From positions 186,001-250,000 of the forward strand of contig JAKUHH010000230.1 of NCBI GenBank assembly GCA_022701365.1: DNA of 64,000 bases, read 5' to 3'. This document shows positions 44,715 through 56,370 of the stretch, in pieces. Source of the DNA: Mycocentrospora acerina (lineage: Eukaryota > Ascomycota > Dothideomycetes > Pleosporales). The translations under genes and the position numbers were made by a program. The notes beneath the pieces were generated by a model. It saw only the letters and a list, made by a program, of their open reading frames with translations, was not told the origin of the DNA and did not search any database. Positions within the stretch are counted from its first letter, which is position 1, and every line of letters starts with the position of its first letter.

Positions 44715-46779
44715 TTATACAATCAGGTACAGACTCGTAATGAGACTCGGTCCGATAAACAACCCAAACCAGAATATGATATTCCCCAAAGTGTCCCTAC
44801 CCTTCATCCATCTCGTCTTACTAAACGCTGCAAGCGGTATTTGCGCTAGCTGAAACGTAAACAGGTACCCTCTAACCTTTTGAAACAAGCAAAACATTAG
44901 AACCTCATGCACGATTGCACTGAGTAAGAAGGTGAAGAACGTCGCCTGCATCTTGGAAAACCGGAAGAAGGATATCGACGAATGATAAACGTGGCGGAGC
45001 AGGAAGTTGTGGACTGGTCGATTCCAGTCGCGCGCGTACTGATCCCACGATACGCTGTTCCACCAATCGCCATAGAAGCCGCGATCTGCAAAGCATGTGA
45101 TCTCGGCCAGCACGTTGAGAAGACACTCCCAGATGACGTACCATGCGAGGAGTTGCTCGAGCAGCATGGGGAACAGCAAATCGCCTACGACCCATGGGAA
45201 CTCCTTCCATCGCTCATCTAGCGACATGCCAGCCTCCTTTTGACGTACTGTTTCCACGACGACGGGATACATGTATTCTTGGGAGACGATGATCATGATC
45301 CAGATAACACCTATTGTCGCAGCCGATTTCTCCGCTACATACCACCAGTTCACCTTCTCTAGGCGGGGATATTCAAGTTCGTATACGAGGGTGGGAAGCC
45401 AAGACCATTCAACAAAGTTGTAGAGGGTAAGATTGTTGGGGTATATGTTGCCGGTTATTGTACATTTGCCGCGAAGTTCTTCGTCGAGAATTGTGGTCTC
45501 AGTAGTAAGGACACGGTGGAAGGTTTGGATCTGATCCGCGTCAAGAGACTTGCCAGCTTCGATGGCTTGGCCAATGGTGGCAATCTCTGATCCATCTGTG
45601 GACAAATTTGCTGAGTCTTTAGAACTATAGCTTTTTCGGTGCTGCAGAGAGCCGTCGTGCTCAGGACTATCAATACCAGTAGCAGCTAAAGTATCTGCGT
45701 TTGAAAAGGTTGGCGAAGGAATCTCTTGAATAGTAAGTTCGTCTAATTGATGAAGTTTGTGTTCGATAAGGTTACGACGTCGGTATACGCAAGACACTGC
45801 CAACGTTAGTATGAAAAATTCTCAATCTTCATGATAACTTACAGTAGCCATTGTAGAATGCATACGAATGTTGTTTCATTAGTAAGACAAACACGTGAAG
45901 GACGATGAAAACTGTGTGTGTCCATGGCCAATCGCGCCAGAAAGTTACCCAGATTATGGTCCCGGTGAAAATTGCCTGCCAAACAGATTGAATAATCCAT
46001 CCTGACCTATCCCATCTAAGATAGCCCTTGGCGATGATAAGATGTAGGAAAAATCCAAAGCTACTCGCAGCACACATCGACGCATCCGTGGCCAGCATCG
46101 CGAACAGATCGCGGTCAATCATCAAATGCAATATCTCCGCTTTTCCAAACACGGATCCCTGGGTCCTGATATTCCAAGCGGCAATTCTTACAAGTAGCAA
46201 TACTATTGCTAACCAACACAATGTAAAGAATCCATGGAAAGGTGATTGTGATGCGCTAGAATTTTGACGATCAAATGTCGTGAATCGCTTGGTGAATCTA
46301 AGGTCTCGAAATCCATAGTTACGTTTGCCTCCGCGTTGTTCAGCCTTTCGTTGCATGGCGGATTGTATAATTTCTTGGAGAACAGGGTCCTTGGTAGTGA
46401 TTGTATATTTGCCTCTCTTGGCCGACTCTTCAATAACGACCTGTACGCTTTTCTTGCGTACGTCAGAATCCTGCTCTTGCCCTTTTTTATTGTCCAAAAC
46501 TTCCAGGCTATCACCATGTGAAGAACCAGCGGTCGTTCTGCTGCTCTGGTTGCCCGATGCTACCCCTGTCGACTGTGGCTTTAATAGGCCTGCGCCATCT
46601 GGATCCGACATCTCGGATGAGGTATCTGGTGTCCATGAACCGTCGCGACGTCTTCTTTGGCTATCTGTGAGTCCTTGGAGTGCATATGACATTGCCGATT
46701 GACCGTTTGTGAGCGATGTCAGATTAGGCTTGAAGCTACTTTGCTGGGGCGGGTCCCCATCTATATCGATCGTCGCCAT
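44715..46779 (-). CDS. Sterol O-acyltransferase (ARE1/ARE2 type, MBOAT)
   Basis: An ER membrane enzyme that esterifies ergosterol with fatty acyl-CoA for storage in lipid droplets. Exons are 45843-46779 and 44715-45796 (46 bp intron), giving 672 residues. The N-terminal 150 residues are hydrophilic and disordered, as in Are1/Are2. Several hydrophobic spans follow. The join completes SYAFYNGYLSCVYRRR, a conserved block. The MBOAT signature FYGDWWN is at residues 553-559, and the putative catalytic His is in SAIVHEVLMF. An acidic/Ser loop of about 90 residues lies after the splice join. Diacylglycerol acyltransferase 1 is the nearest alternative, but length and the HSY-FYNGYL block favour the sterol enzyme. 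Confidence 0.94.
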
Positions 46780-47737
46780 TGTGGAGTTGTAAAACGCTTC
46801 TAGAATAAATCCCGAGTTAAGCGTGTAGGCTCCAATTATTCTACAACACTAATGTGGACTCCGCTTAAGATGTGTCAGTGACGCAGCTCGTGGTGTTGAT
46901 GAGAGGCGAACATGTTACACGCGGCTAAAGGGAGCTTTTAAGTTCGACGATTAGCAAATCATGGTCACTTCGTCGGAGCACACTATCAAAGAGTATCCGA
47001 GAAAGCCGGAAGGCGGACAAAACATGGCATTGTCGCGGGTTCGTAGCAGATCGACAGCTAAAGTGCCGTCGGCCGAGATCCCCTTCTTGATCGGGCACCT
47101 GCAGCCACGTCGTCACGTGCAACAGCCTTGCGCGTTGGAACCATGACTATGCAGCCTCGCTTAACCCAACGTCATTTGTCTACCAAATCATGGGTGGCTT
47201 GACACAGCCCATATGCCAATACGTCGCTTTCATTTTGTGTATGATCATTTGTGAAATTTCATACAAACGCAACTTACCCTCAGTCTAGTACCTCTCCCAT
47301 CAGCACGTGATCGATGATACTATATACCCAAAATATGAGGACGTCATTACAGTGAACAATTATTGATTCAAAAACAGCAAATATACAGGTTTCCACCACA
47401 ATTAATCTTAAGAACCGTTTTTTCGCCTAGCGATTGACGTCTTGTGGCCATTCAGGCCTCCCGCAATTTGTCTTGGAAAGATAACCCTCATCACTTGATT
47501 CGGTACACTATGTGCATACACGGGTGACCATCTACAAGATGAGGCTGTGTTGTAAAAGATTCTTCACCGGTGGTCGCTTCAATATATAAGAGCCACGGCT
47601 ACTGCGCTACTTGGTGTTGTCTTCATACCAGCTACTCGCAACAATACTCACTCTTTGCTCATACGGCCTTCTGGTTCTCGGTTTCTGTTGATCCTAGGCC
47701 CCGATACCTTGGAATACAATCAAAAGAAGCAAATACA
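46780..47737. other. divergent intergenic region
   Basis: Shared upstream space of the sterol acyltransferase (minus) and the seven-span protein gene (plus). Contains a CACGTG-like core at about 47113-47119. No gene is visible. Confidence 0.45.
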
Positions 47738-48699
47738 ATGCATTGCTACAACGATCCTGCCTTAAAGGCTCTCCTTGCCTGCACTGTACTTCTCTTCTCC
47801 GGCCTGCTTGGGACTTCTATCGCACTTTGCGTGGTCCGCAGGAAAGCTGGAGCGGGGAAAAGACTCCTTGGACCACGATATGTTCTCGCATTAGCGCTTC
47901 TTCTCCTGTCAGTATCCGATATCTGGGTTGAACCTTCTGGTTATCTGCTATACTGACTACCACCAGTGGAAGTGGCCTCTCGTCCGTGACCTTCATCATG
48001 GGCATATGTACACTGAATTATGGTGTTCAGGGCCCAATGCAAATCGTAACCACTATCTTGCATGGACTAGGGAGGTATATTTTTCTGTTAGTAGTCCTCG
48101 TAACTCTAAACGATATGCTCCGCAATCACCTTGGAACCCCGTCTTCCATCTTCAAAATTATATGGACGAGCATCATGATAATCATGGGCATTCTTACTTT
48201 GGCCAATATCGCTCTTCAGTCCTTCGTTATAGGATTGCGGACTGGCACCGATTTTTTCACATATTGGGATGCAATAGAGCATGTGAAAAACGCCATGTTT
48301 CTCAATTTCTCCTACTACATCCTCTACCTTGCCAGTGTAATAGCCGCTGGTGCTCTTGCAATGGCTTCACTCTTCTCCATGCGATCGAAACGACAGACAG
48401 GCGGTGTAGGTTCCCCTTCTACAAGAATTGTGCCGCTCTTACTCACATAACAACAGGCCTTGCTTGGCTGGGTAATCGCCCTGTTCATCTCCATGATTGT
48501 ATGGGTAGTAATGGGTTTAATATCGAGCCTCAGCGGTATATGGTATGTTCCAATGTCAATGGTAGGCGTTGTAATTATGGATTACATTCGTGCTATCTCC
48601 CTTATACTCAGCTTCGTCTTCCACATCGTTATCGCGAAACATCCGGCTTGGAGTAGAGCTACAAGCAGCACAGCACAGGTGTACTCGTCCGGTCTTTGA
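47738..48699 (+). CDS. fungal seven-span membrane protein of unknown function
   Basis: I assembled this from three exons: 47738-47907, 47967-48405 and 48457-48699, giving 283 residues. The first donor is GTCAGT and the second GTAGGT, both with branch-like CTGAC or AT-rich upstream tracts; frame continuity supports them, since any other GT nearby breaks the frame. Hydrophobic segments appear at about residues 11-33, 48-70, 80-103, 111-135, 155-178, 190-212 and 218-240, so seven spans. The charged loops are short (RRKAG, LNDMLRNH, RSKRQTG), and the C-terminal tail is about 35 residues. I see no known family motif; the general layout recalls fungal integral membrane and receptor-like proteins, but that is only resemblance in topology. 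Confidence 0.65.
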
Positions 48700-49755
48700 A
48701 AACATATCATGCTGCGACCCGAATATTCTTCGATAGTTTTCACGACCCTTTTTTTTTACTAGAATTTCACGGTAGCTACTTATTCTCGTTCAGTATGTTT
48801 GCAGTGCAATAGTCTATTCAGTTCTACGAATACAATCTCATCATGAAATTCCCCCATCATCACTTAGCATCCATCTCTGACCCATTCTGTCGTCTCCTAG
48901 CTGCTTCAAGTTGTGCGTTCTACTTCCTTATTAACCCACTCCATTATGCCTCGCAACTCCTCACCTCCACCTCTAATACACTAGCAACATTTACATACGG
49001 CCCTGCCACATAGCTTCGATAGCCCTTAATATATGTCTTCATAATAATGAGCGCTCTGTTGGTTTCGACGTGGAAACGCCGGCGAAGAAGTACAACGATA
49101 CACATCATGCTCCTCTTCAACGAGAGAAAGAGAAATATCCCTCCGCGATGCTAGAACTGTACAAATTGAGCGTATTCTTGATATTATACTTCTATTCAAT
49201 GCCGTGTATAATTTTAGGACTGCTGGCTAGAATAGACCTTCTTAGTGCCGCGGTCTTTCTGTTGTCTGAGGATATGCTACGAGATGATGGTTGGGAGTGC
49301 TGTGCGCTGTCGTGACGACGATAATCTACTATTATCCCTGCAGAGCATAGAACAGGCACATATATTCTCTTCCAGGAATCACATCATGCATGCCATGTAA
49401 GTTGTTTCTACTTATCTAAACCATCTATCTTGTGGCTTGCTACTAGCTAGTTCGCTGCTAGGGCTATACAGATAATTGGGTTAAACAGAGTGTTTGCAAA
49501 CACCGTGATAAGTCAATTTGAATAGTCACATTGGGCTCGTGCTCCATTGTTATTTTGGGTGTAAAGGCGAATCTGCATGAGAATGGGAGGGAGCAAGGGC
49601 GGATATACAGGCATCATCATCTAAACCTCATCGACATAGGGTCAGAGATGGCGACGCGTAGACGAGTGAAGATGTGGCATGAATGGTTTGAATTTTTTCA
49701 ACCTCTTTGTAATTTGACCGCGTTATCCGTAATGGTACGAATGGTCACAATCCAT

Positions 49756-49782
49756 GATGCCGTGGATAATATCCACGGCATC
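49756..49782. repeat. perfect 13-bp inverted repeat
   Basis: The arms GATGCCGTGGATA and TATCCACGGCATC are exact reverse complements with a single A between them. The result is a 27 nt near-perfect palindrome that could form a hairpin or cruciform. It lies in a gene-free stretch. Confidence 0.9.
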
Positions 49783-49946
49783 GAGTATTCTAGCAGAACA
49801 GAGAACTGGAGATTTGCAAATTGTGCCCAGCACGGGCTAATACTGTCTTTACTTTTATCGCCCTTCTGGGTCTAATAACGCGCGCTGTTCAATCGCTAGA
49901 AAGAAGCACACAGAGTTGATACAAAAACGCATGTTCGCGATCGGTA

Positions 49947-49960
49947 CACGTGACCACGTG
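49947..49960. promoter_or_regulatory. paired CACGTG E-boxes
   Basis: Two CACGTG hexamers at 49947-49952 and 49955-49960 lie 2 bp apart. bHLH factors bind this motif. The nearest genes are the MED4 stop (right) and the seven-span gene (left), so the target is unclear. Confidence 0.4.
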
Positions 49961-50248
49961 TTGGACGTGAATTTACCCTTGTTTCAAAGAGCCAGCCTAC
50001 AGATGGTTTTCATTTTGATGGAAATTTTTGTATAGTTTGCTTTGGGTAAGCCCGGTCCTGTCTTCAAATATATCATGGTCAGGGCAATGGAAGTTAGTTG
50101 CTTCAGAAGCGATAAGACTCGCGTTGGCTGGTGTAAAGGAACCCAGCCAGTACGAAGTCAGAGTATAAGGTGCAGATTGTCGACCCGGTGCTTAACCACC
50201 CGCACAGGATCCCTAATTTTGGAAGACTTGTTATCCTAAGTCACTGCT

Positions 50249-51204
50249 CTACTCGTCGTCTAAATCATCAAACATATCGAACGTTGGCTTTGGTGGGCCG
50301 GGTGGTGACTTCACTCGTGGAGATGCCGGAGCAACGGCCTGCTCCTGCACTGCTTCTGCCGCTGGCTCTATTGCCTGGTTCTGCGGTTCCAATACCGCTT
50401 CTGTAGGCACCCCCATGCCCTGGCTTCTTAACGCTTCTTCGTGAGCATATATGTCGAGCGTATCCAGATCATAATTTCTCTCGCGGTAAAACTGGATTTT
50501 GTAGAGATTGCCACGACGAATTTTGTCGTCATTTGGCCAAGGGTACCACGCCAGATTGCTGTCTTTGAGCTTCTTCAACCATTCTTCCTCTTCAGAAGTA
50601 ATTTCTGGTACCGCGCCATCAGGCTGCTCGCCTTCCTTCTGCTCGCCTGTAACGTCCTTTGGCGGTTCTGTAACATCTGGTACGTTTGCTGGAGTGTTTG
50701 CGCCGTTTGTTGGAGCTACGCTGGATCCATCGTCTTCCCTTTCCTTGTCTTTGTTTGCGTCTGCTTCCGGAACACGCTCGCGGAAGGTAGGCGGAACGGT
50801 GAATTCGGAGATATTGGTCGCATACTGAAGGAGGTTGTCGAGGCGGACAGGCCGCGAGTCGTCGGGGAAGGTGGTTGCTGGAGTCTCGAAAAGCTCGTGG
50901 CGCAAGCTAGCCAGGGTCGCAACAGAAGACTTGAGCTGCTCCTCGAGAGCGTCTGCTTCGGCGTGCAGGGATTGTATGCGAGCGTGGTTTGCCTGGTGTT
51001 GGGCGACTGTCATAGGTCAGCGGCTGCTGCCTTGGGCGTGTGTCGCAAGGACGTACGTAGGTCCAGTCCTCGACTCAGCTCGTCGTCGGCCGCGACTAGA
51101 TCGATTGCAGCTTGCGGAGATGGATTGTAGGCGGCGATTGACTCGACCAAGGCATGCACGGCCTGTTCGATCTGGTCGAAGCGCTTGGTCAGGATGTCGT
51201 CCAT
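50249..51204 (-). CDS. Mediator complex subunit 4 (MED4)
   Basis: A subunit of the middle module of Mediator, which links activators to RNA polymerase II in the nucleus. Exons are 51057-51204 and 50249-51006, giving 301 residues. Exon 1 reads MDDILTKRFDQIEQAVHALV, and the join produces DLLAQHQANHARIQSLHAEADALEEQL, a coiled coil. The conserved block LDNLLQYATNISEFTVPPTF at about residues 105-125 identifies Med4. Residues beyond are acidic and Pro-rich, with a conserved-looking WYPWPNDDKIRRGNLYKIQ segment, and the tail FDMFDDLDDE is also typical of ascomycete Med4. Confidence 0.92.
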
Positions 51205-52014
51205 GGCTGCGTAGGCGCCAACGTGATGGGCGCGGCAGTGCTGACCAGCTCAGGAACGAGGGTTGGGCGCCGGGAGATGCAGGGCCCTGATCCGCGAGGC
51301 TGGTGCGCTCACGTGACCGTACCGGTCATGCCAGTCATGCCAGTCATGCACATCGTCCGCAGCGGGCAAAGAGACGATCGGTGCCGAGTCGTGGGGCTTG
51401 GGCGGTTGGCATATGAACGCGCCATCGTCCGACACAACCCAGCTGCCTACATGGTGCTGCATGTCCGTCTCCGCTCGACTGGACTATCCCATCTCCACGC
51501 AATCGCTCTCCAGCAAATCTCACTGCTACGTTCGCGTCGACATGGGCGGCCCCAGGCGGCGTGCGAGGTTGGTGCGGGAGGATGACGAAGCGGCCAGGGT
51601 CACTTGTTGTTAGGCTCGGGGGAGCCGCTCGCTGGCTATATTTGTCCCATCCAGCAGCTGCTACTGCATCTTAACCCCGAGGCCTTTTTACGTGCATTGT
51701 CGTCATAAGGCGTCTGCTTCGCACGTGTGCCTCGTCCCATCCCCATCGCTGGCCACTCTCCTGTTCGCAAGCACACCATTACCTGTTCCCCAGCACACCG
51801 TTACCTGTTCCTAGACACGCTACGCTGCACAGCCTCGTCTGCACCCCGCCAACCCCGATCGATAGGCCCAGAAGACCCCGCCACCGCTCCCAAGCTATTC
51901 CTCCGCTGCACCTACGCCCTGCACTTCACTATTGCCAACGCGGCGTCACTCTCCCTGCCCCTACGCGACTAAACTAAACTCCGTACTCCCCAACCTTGTG
52001 CACTCTCTCCAGCC
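51205..52014. promoter_or_regulatory. divergent MED4/NCS1 promoter
   Basis: 810 bp shared upstream region of MED4 (minus) and the NCS1 calcium sensor (plus). GC-rich and C-rich towards the right. Short frames here carry no domain. No specific motif is convincing. Confidence 0.45.
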
Positions 52015-53207
52015 ATGGGTAAATCGTAAGTCCTCTGTTCCTTCCTGTTCTGCAGTGCGGGGCCATGGCCGCTCCGTCTTCAGCTCCCCGACGACTCTTT
52101 GTTTCGCCGCACCGACGACCAGGGCCAGGTGAGAGGGCGCAACCCGGGCGACAAAGAATCGCCATGTCCCCCACGCTCGAGACACGCAAAGACCGCCAGC
52201 TCGGCGCCATGACGACCGACCACGAATTGCGCCAACATGCAGCCGCCTTCCGACAATCGCAAGTGCGATAACGACGGCCACGAGCGCAACCTACTGTCGC
52301 ATCACATGCTGCTTGGCTTACATGGATTGCCTCTGTTAAAGCACCACCATCCGCCGCTCACCTTTGCGCGCATACACCACGTCCGAGTGCTCCGCCCTCA
52401 TGACCCAGGATATGCCCGCTACAAGGCTGCGCAGCAAGTCGTCGCCACCAACGCTATCCAGGAGTGCGAGAAGGAGCTTTCGTCGCGGGCCGCTGTGGAA
52501 CATTCAGAATTGTAGAGCGAGAGGCTGATTGTGCGTCCTTGTAGCCAGAGCAAACTTTCCCAACAGGAACTAGCCGAACTCCAGAAAGCAACCCATTTCG
52601 ATAAGAAGGAGCTACAACAGTGGTACAAGGGTAGGCATGGCCAAAGGGCGACTTTGGCGGACAGCAGCTGAACGTATACAGGCTTTTTGAAGGACTGTCC
52701 GTCGGGCATGCTCACCAAAGAGGAGTTCCAAAAAATCTACAAACAGTTCTTTCCGTTTGGCGATCCATCGTCATTTGCAGATTATGTCTTCAATGTATTC
52801 GACGCGGACAAATCAGGCACAATCGACTTTAAGGAATTCATTTGCGCCCTCAGTGTGACGAGCAGGGGCAAGATGGAGGACAAGCTCGACTGGGCGTTTC
52901 AGCTGTACGACATTGACGGTGATGGCAAGATTAGCTACGAGGAGATGCTGGCAATTGTAGAAGCAATCTACAAAATGGTATGCAAGAGTGTCATATTATG
53001 GTGGACATGATTTGCTAATAACTGCAGGTTGGTTCCATGGTCAAGCTCCCTGAAGACGAAGATACGCCCGAGAAGCGCGTAAAAAAGATTTTCCGCATGA
53101 TGGACAAGGATGAAAATGGCAGCCTAGACATGGCCGAGTTCAAGGAAGGCTCCAAGCGCGACGAGACGATTGTGTCGGCGTTGTCGCTTTACGATGGTCT
53201 TGTGTGA
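52015..53207 (+). CDS. Neuronal calcium sensor 1/frequenin
   Basis: A 190-residue N-myristoylated EF-hand protein; yeast Frq1 activates the phosphatidylinositol 4-kinase Pik1. Exons are 52015-52025 (only 11 bp), 52545-52630, 52682-52977 and 53028-53207. The spliced start [16 protein letters not shown] carries Gly2 for myristoylation. EF-hand 1 is degenerate (CPSG), as in all members. EF-hand 2 loop is [12 protein letters not shown] from residue 73, EF-hand 3 [12 protein letters not shown] from 109 and EF-hand 4 [12 protein letters not shown] from 157, exactly the family spacing. The first intron is 519 bp and the tiny exon 1 means no frame-based search would find the true start. The end ALSLYDGLV matches the family. 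Confidence 0.95.
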
Positions 53208-53837
53208 ATGAAGATGCCAGTTATGCGTCGTTTTGCGTTCTTGAATTTCTCGATATCACAGCGCGTTTGGGGTTTCTGGCATGCGTCATTCTGCAGGCTA
53301 CAGGCTGCAGGCTGAGAACGGAGGTCTGACACCGCTTCGGCGTATGGGGGGCATGACGACTGTTATACATAGGGATTGCGGTCTTGCCACGCATTTATAA
53401 ACGTGCAATGAAGACATTGAAATTAATTCGCACAAGCATGCAAGTGAAAAGAGCAGCTGTGGCTGCGATGATTCTGCCAGACCCTGAATTCCAACCGTGG
53501 TTGTGAGGCTGAGCGACGCGTAACATTTAGCACCCCGATTTGGCGTTGAGCAACGTTAACTAGAGCTTGGGACAGATAGCTCGTTCACAACACCACATTG
53601 CTATCACCACCCACACGGCCAGGCCAGGCAGCATTCATCTGCCGCTCTGCTTCCGATTGAACTTGGAGAAAAAATCAAACTATCTATAACCAGCTGGCAC
53701 TGTTAGCTGGAACAGCCTAACGGGCGACTGTGCGTGTCTCAACTGCCCGCCTGAAATGTCTAGCTGACACGCTGCACTCTGTAGCGCCCACTCTCATCCT
53801 CGCATCTATTTACTACAACAAACAACACATATACAGA
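53208..53837. other. intergenic, TM9 promoter
   Basis: Spacer between NCS1 and the TM9 gene on the same strand. It has a short direct repeat of CAGGCTG-type units near 53290-53310 and a TA-rich stretch near 53395. No gene signal. Confidence 0.45.
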
Positions 53838-55887
53838 ATGCGGCGACTCGACATATCGTCATCCGGCGCCGCCCTGGCATGGCTGATAGCCATTGCGCCA
53901 TCACCTGCGTCGGCCTTCTACTTCCCAGGAGTTGCGCCTACATCATACAAAGTTGGAGATGCCGTTCCGCTGTACGTCAATCATCTCACGCCTGCCGACT
54001 CGCAAAACGACCCCAAACTACGATCCGTCTTTTCGTTCGACTATTACCACACGCCCTTCCACTTCTGCAAGCCAGAAGGCGGGCCCAAGTACATTCGCGA
54101 GAGCTTGGGGAGCATACTGTTTGGCGACCGCATACAGACGAGCCCTTTTGACTTGAAAATGGGCGTAAACGAGACGTGTAAACCGCTGTGTGAGGCACCG
54201 TACACACCGGCAGATGCGGCATTCGTGAACAGCAAAGTAAACCAGGGCTACGATCTGAATTGGTTAATAGACGGACTTCCCGCAGCACAGCTGTTGAAAG
54301 ACCCAAACTCTGAGCTTCCCTTCTACAGTCCTGGGTTTGCGCTGGGGTTGGTGGAAGAAGATGGCCGCCCAATGCTCAACAACCATTACGACATCGTGAT
54401 AGACTATCACGAGGCGGGCCCCGACAACTACCGAGTCGTGGGCGTACTTGTCGACCCTTACTCGATGAAGGATTCGCGCATTCTCGGTGGTGGGAAGGCT
54501 GAGTGTGGAAGCGCGCAGGCACCAGTCGTACTCAACGAACAGAAGGACAACAAAGTGGCTTTCACGTACAGCATTTACTGGAGACTCAGTCCTACCCCGT
54601 TCGCGACTCGATGGGACAAATATCTCCATGTCTATGACCCTAAGATCCACTGGTTTTCTTTGATCAACTCCGCGGTCATTGTGGTCTTTTTGGTTGGCAT
54701 GGTCAGCACTATCCTTGTGCGCACCCTCAAGAAAGATATCGCTCGGTACAACCGCCTAGAACAGTTTGCACTTGAAGACTTCGGAGAAAACGGCGATGTT
54801 GAGGATGGCGTAGCGGATGACTCAGGTTGGAAGCTGGTGCATGGCGATGTTTTTAGGCCACCAAAGAATCCGCTGTTCTTGTCAGTCTTGATTGGAAACG
54901 GTGCACAGCTCTTTGCCATGACTGCTTTGACTATTGGTAAGTCATCCATTGATCCCAAAGACTCCTTGTGGACTAACGCACAAACAGTTTTTGCCCTCCT
55001 TGGTTTCCTCTCCCCGAGTAACCGCGGTGCCCTGGGCACCGTCATCATTATCTTCTACACTCTCTTTGGCTTCTTTGGCGGCTACGTCTCCTCGCGCGTT
55101 TACAAGTTCTTCAACGGCGAAAAGTGGAAGCTATGCTTCTTCTACACTCCCGTCGCGCTCCCTGGCCTCGTCTTTACAACCTTTTTCCTGCTCAACCTCT
55201 TTGTCTGGGGCCGCGGCGCGTCGGGAGCTGTGCCCTTTACTACCATGCTAGTTATTGTCATCATATGGTTCGTCATCTCTGTTCCACTCAGCTTCGCAGG
55301 CTCTTGGCTCGGATTCAAGCAAGCTGTTATCGAAGCACCTGTCCGCACAAACCAGATCCCGCGTCAGATCCCTCCTGCCGGTGGCTACCTTCGTCCTCTA
55401 CCCTCGATGGCACTGGCCGGTGTACTCCCCTTCGGTGCGATCTTCGTTGAACTATACTTCATCATGAACTCGATCTGGTTCTCAAAAGTGTACTACATGT
55501 TCGGCTTTCTGTTCGTCTGCTTTGGGTTGATGATCATCACCTCCGCCGCGGTTACCGTCTTAATGATTTACTTTTTGCTCTGTGCAGAGAATTACCATTG
55601 GCAATGGAGGAGCTTCTTCACCGCGGGAGCTAGCGCGGTTTATGTCTTTGCGAGTTGCCTGCTTTACTGGGTCAAGGATGTGAGCTTCTTAAGTTGGACA
55701 AGTGGCGTGGTGTATCTTGGGTACTCTGCGTTACTGAGTGCGCTGGTTTTCGTGCTTACTGGTAAGCTTCTTTCCTCGTCTAACAATAGGTTGATGGTAT
55801 GGACTAACGATTACTTCAGGTACAATTGGGTTCTTCGCTAGTGGGTTGTTTGTTATCAAAATCTACAGGTCGATCAAGGTAGATTGA
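53838..55887 (+). CDS. TM9/EMP70 family nonaspanin
   Basis: A 646-residue membrane protein of the Golgi/endosome system; yeast Emp70/Tmn members act in protein sorting and copper and adhesion phenotypes. Exons are 53838-54936, 54988-55761 and 55820-55887. A signal peptide of about 26 residues ends at PSPASA and FYFPGVAP follows, as in the family. A luminal domain of about 250 residues precedes nine hydrophobic spans. Family blocks are RLEQFALEDFGE, GWKLVHGDVFRPP, SPSNRGALGT and ENYHWQWRSFF. The C-terminal IKIYRSIKVD resembles the KxD/E Golgi retention signal of nonaspanins. The first intron (51 bp) has no stop and is divisible by three, so a frame passes through it; the join removes 17 residues that are not in the family. 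Confidence 0.95.
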
Positions 55888-56370
55888 GCGCGCCGTGAGC
55901 TTTGACAGCCTTGAGTCATTACATAAAAAAGAGCAGCGGAAAAAGTAATTAAATATTTCTTGAAGAGAGAAAGAAATCCCACATGTAGAAAAACTTGGTG
56001 TACGTTCACTTTGTTGGATGAGCATATGAAGCGGTATTCTATGGTTGGTGTCAGGAATAGACTGTGTGGAGTCCAGGCGTTTCGCATAGGCAGAAGGTTG
56101 GTAGAAGCTACGAGAGTCGAGCAAACGAGAACACCTTAATTTCGTGGTCTGCTGTGAAATTATCTTGCTCATGATGTGTTTCAAGAATTTCAGCTTTCTG
56201 ACAGCGCCCATTGTCCCTCGGCACAAACAATTGTTCATGCAGTGATCGAAGTCAAGGATGCAGGGGTGGAATGCGCTAAAAATTAGTGTGACAGCCTCAA
56301 CGTCTACCGCTCAAGAAACGCGACTTTGAACTCAACCAAACCACTAACATCAACATCGGCTCGTGTAGCC
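55888..56370. other. intergenic spacer
   Basis: Between the TM9 stop and the CSN12-like gene, same strand. A minus-strand frame through it (55816-56238) carries no domain and overlaps the TM9 3' end. Confidence 0.5.

Larger units (their letters stand above)
48700..50248. other. 1.5 kb gene-free region with hairpin and E-box pair
   Basis: No credible gene. It holds a perfect 13-bp inverted repeat at 49756-49782 and two CACGTG hexamers at 49947-49952 and 49955-49960 (entered separately). The short frames near 49070-49315 and 49531-49875 have no domain. Confidence 0.5.

Noticed and set aside
49070..49875. Two plus-strand frames in the 1.5 kb gene-free region
   Set aside because: The first frame lacks an ATG at its start, and neither shows a domain or splice support.
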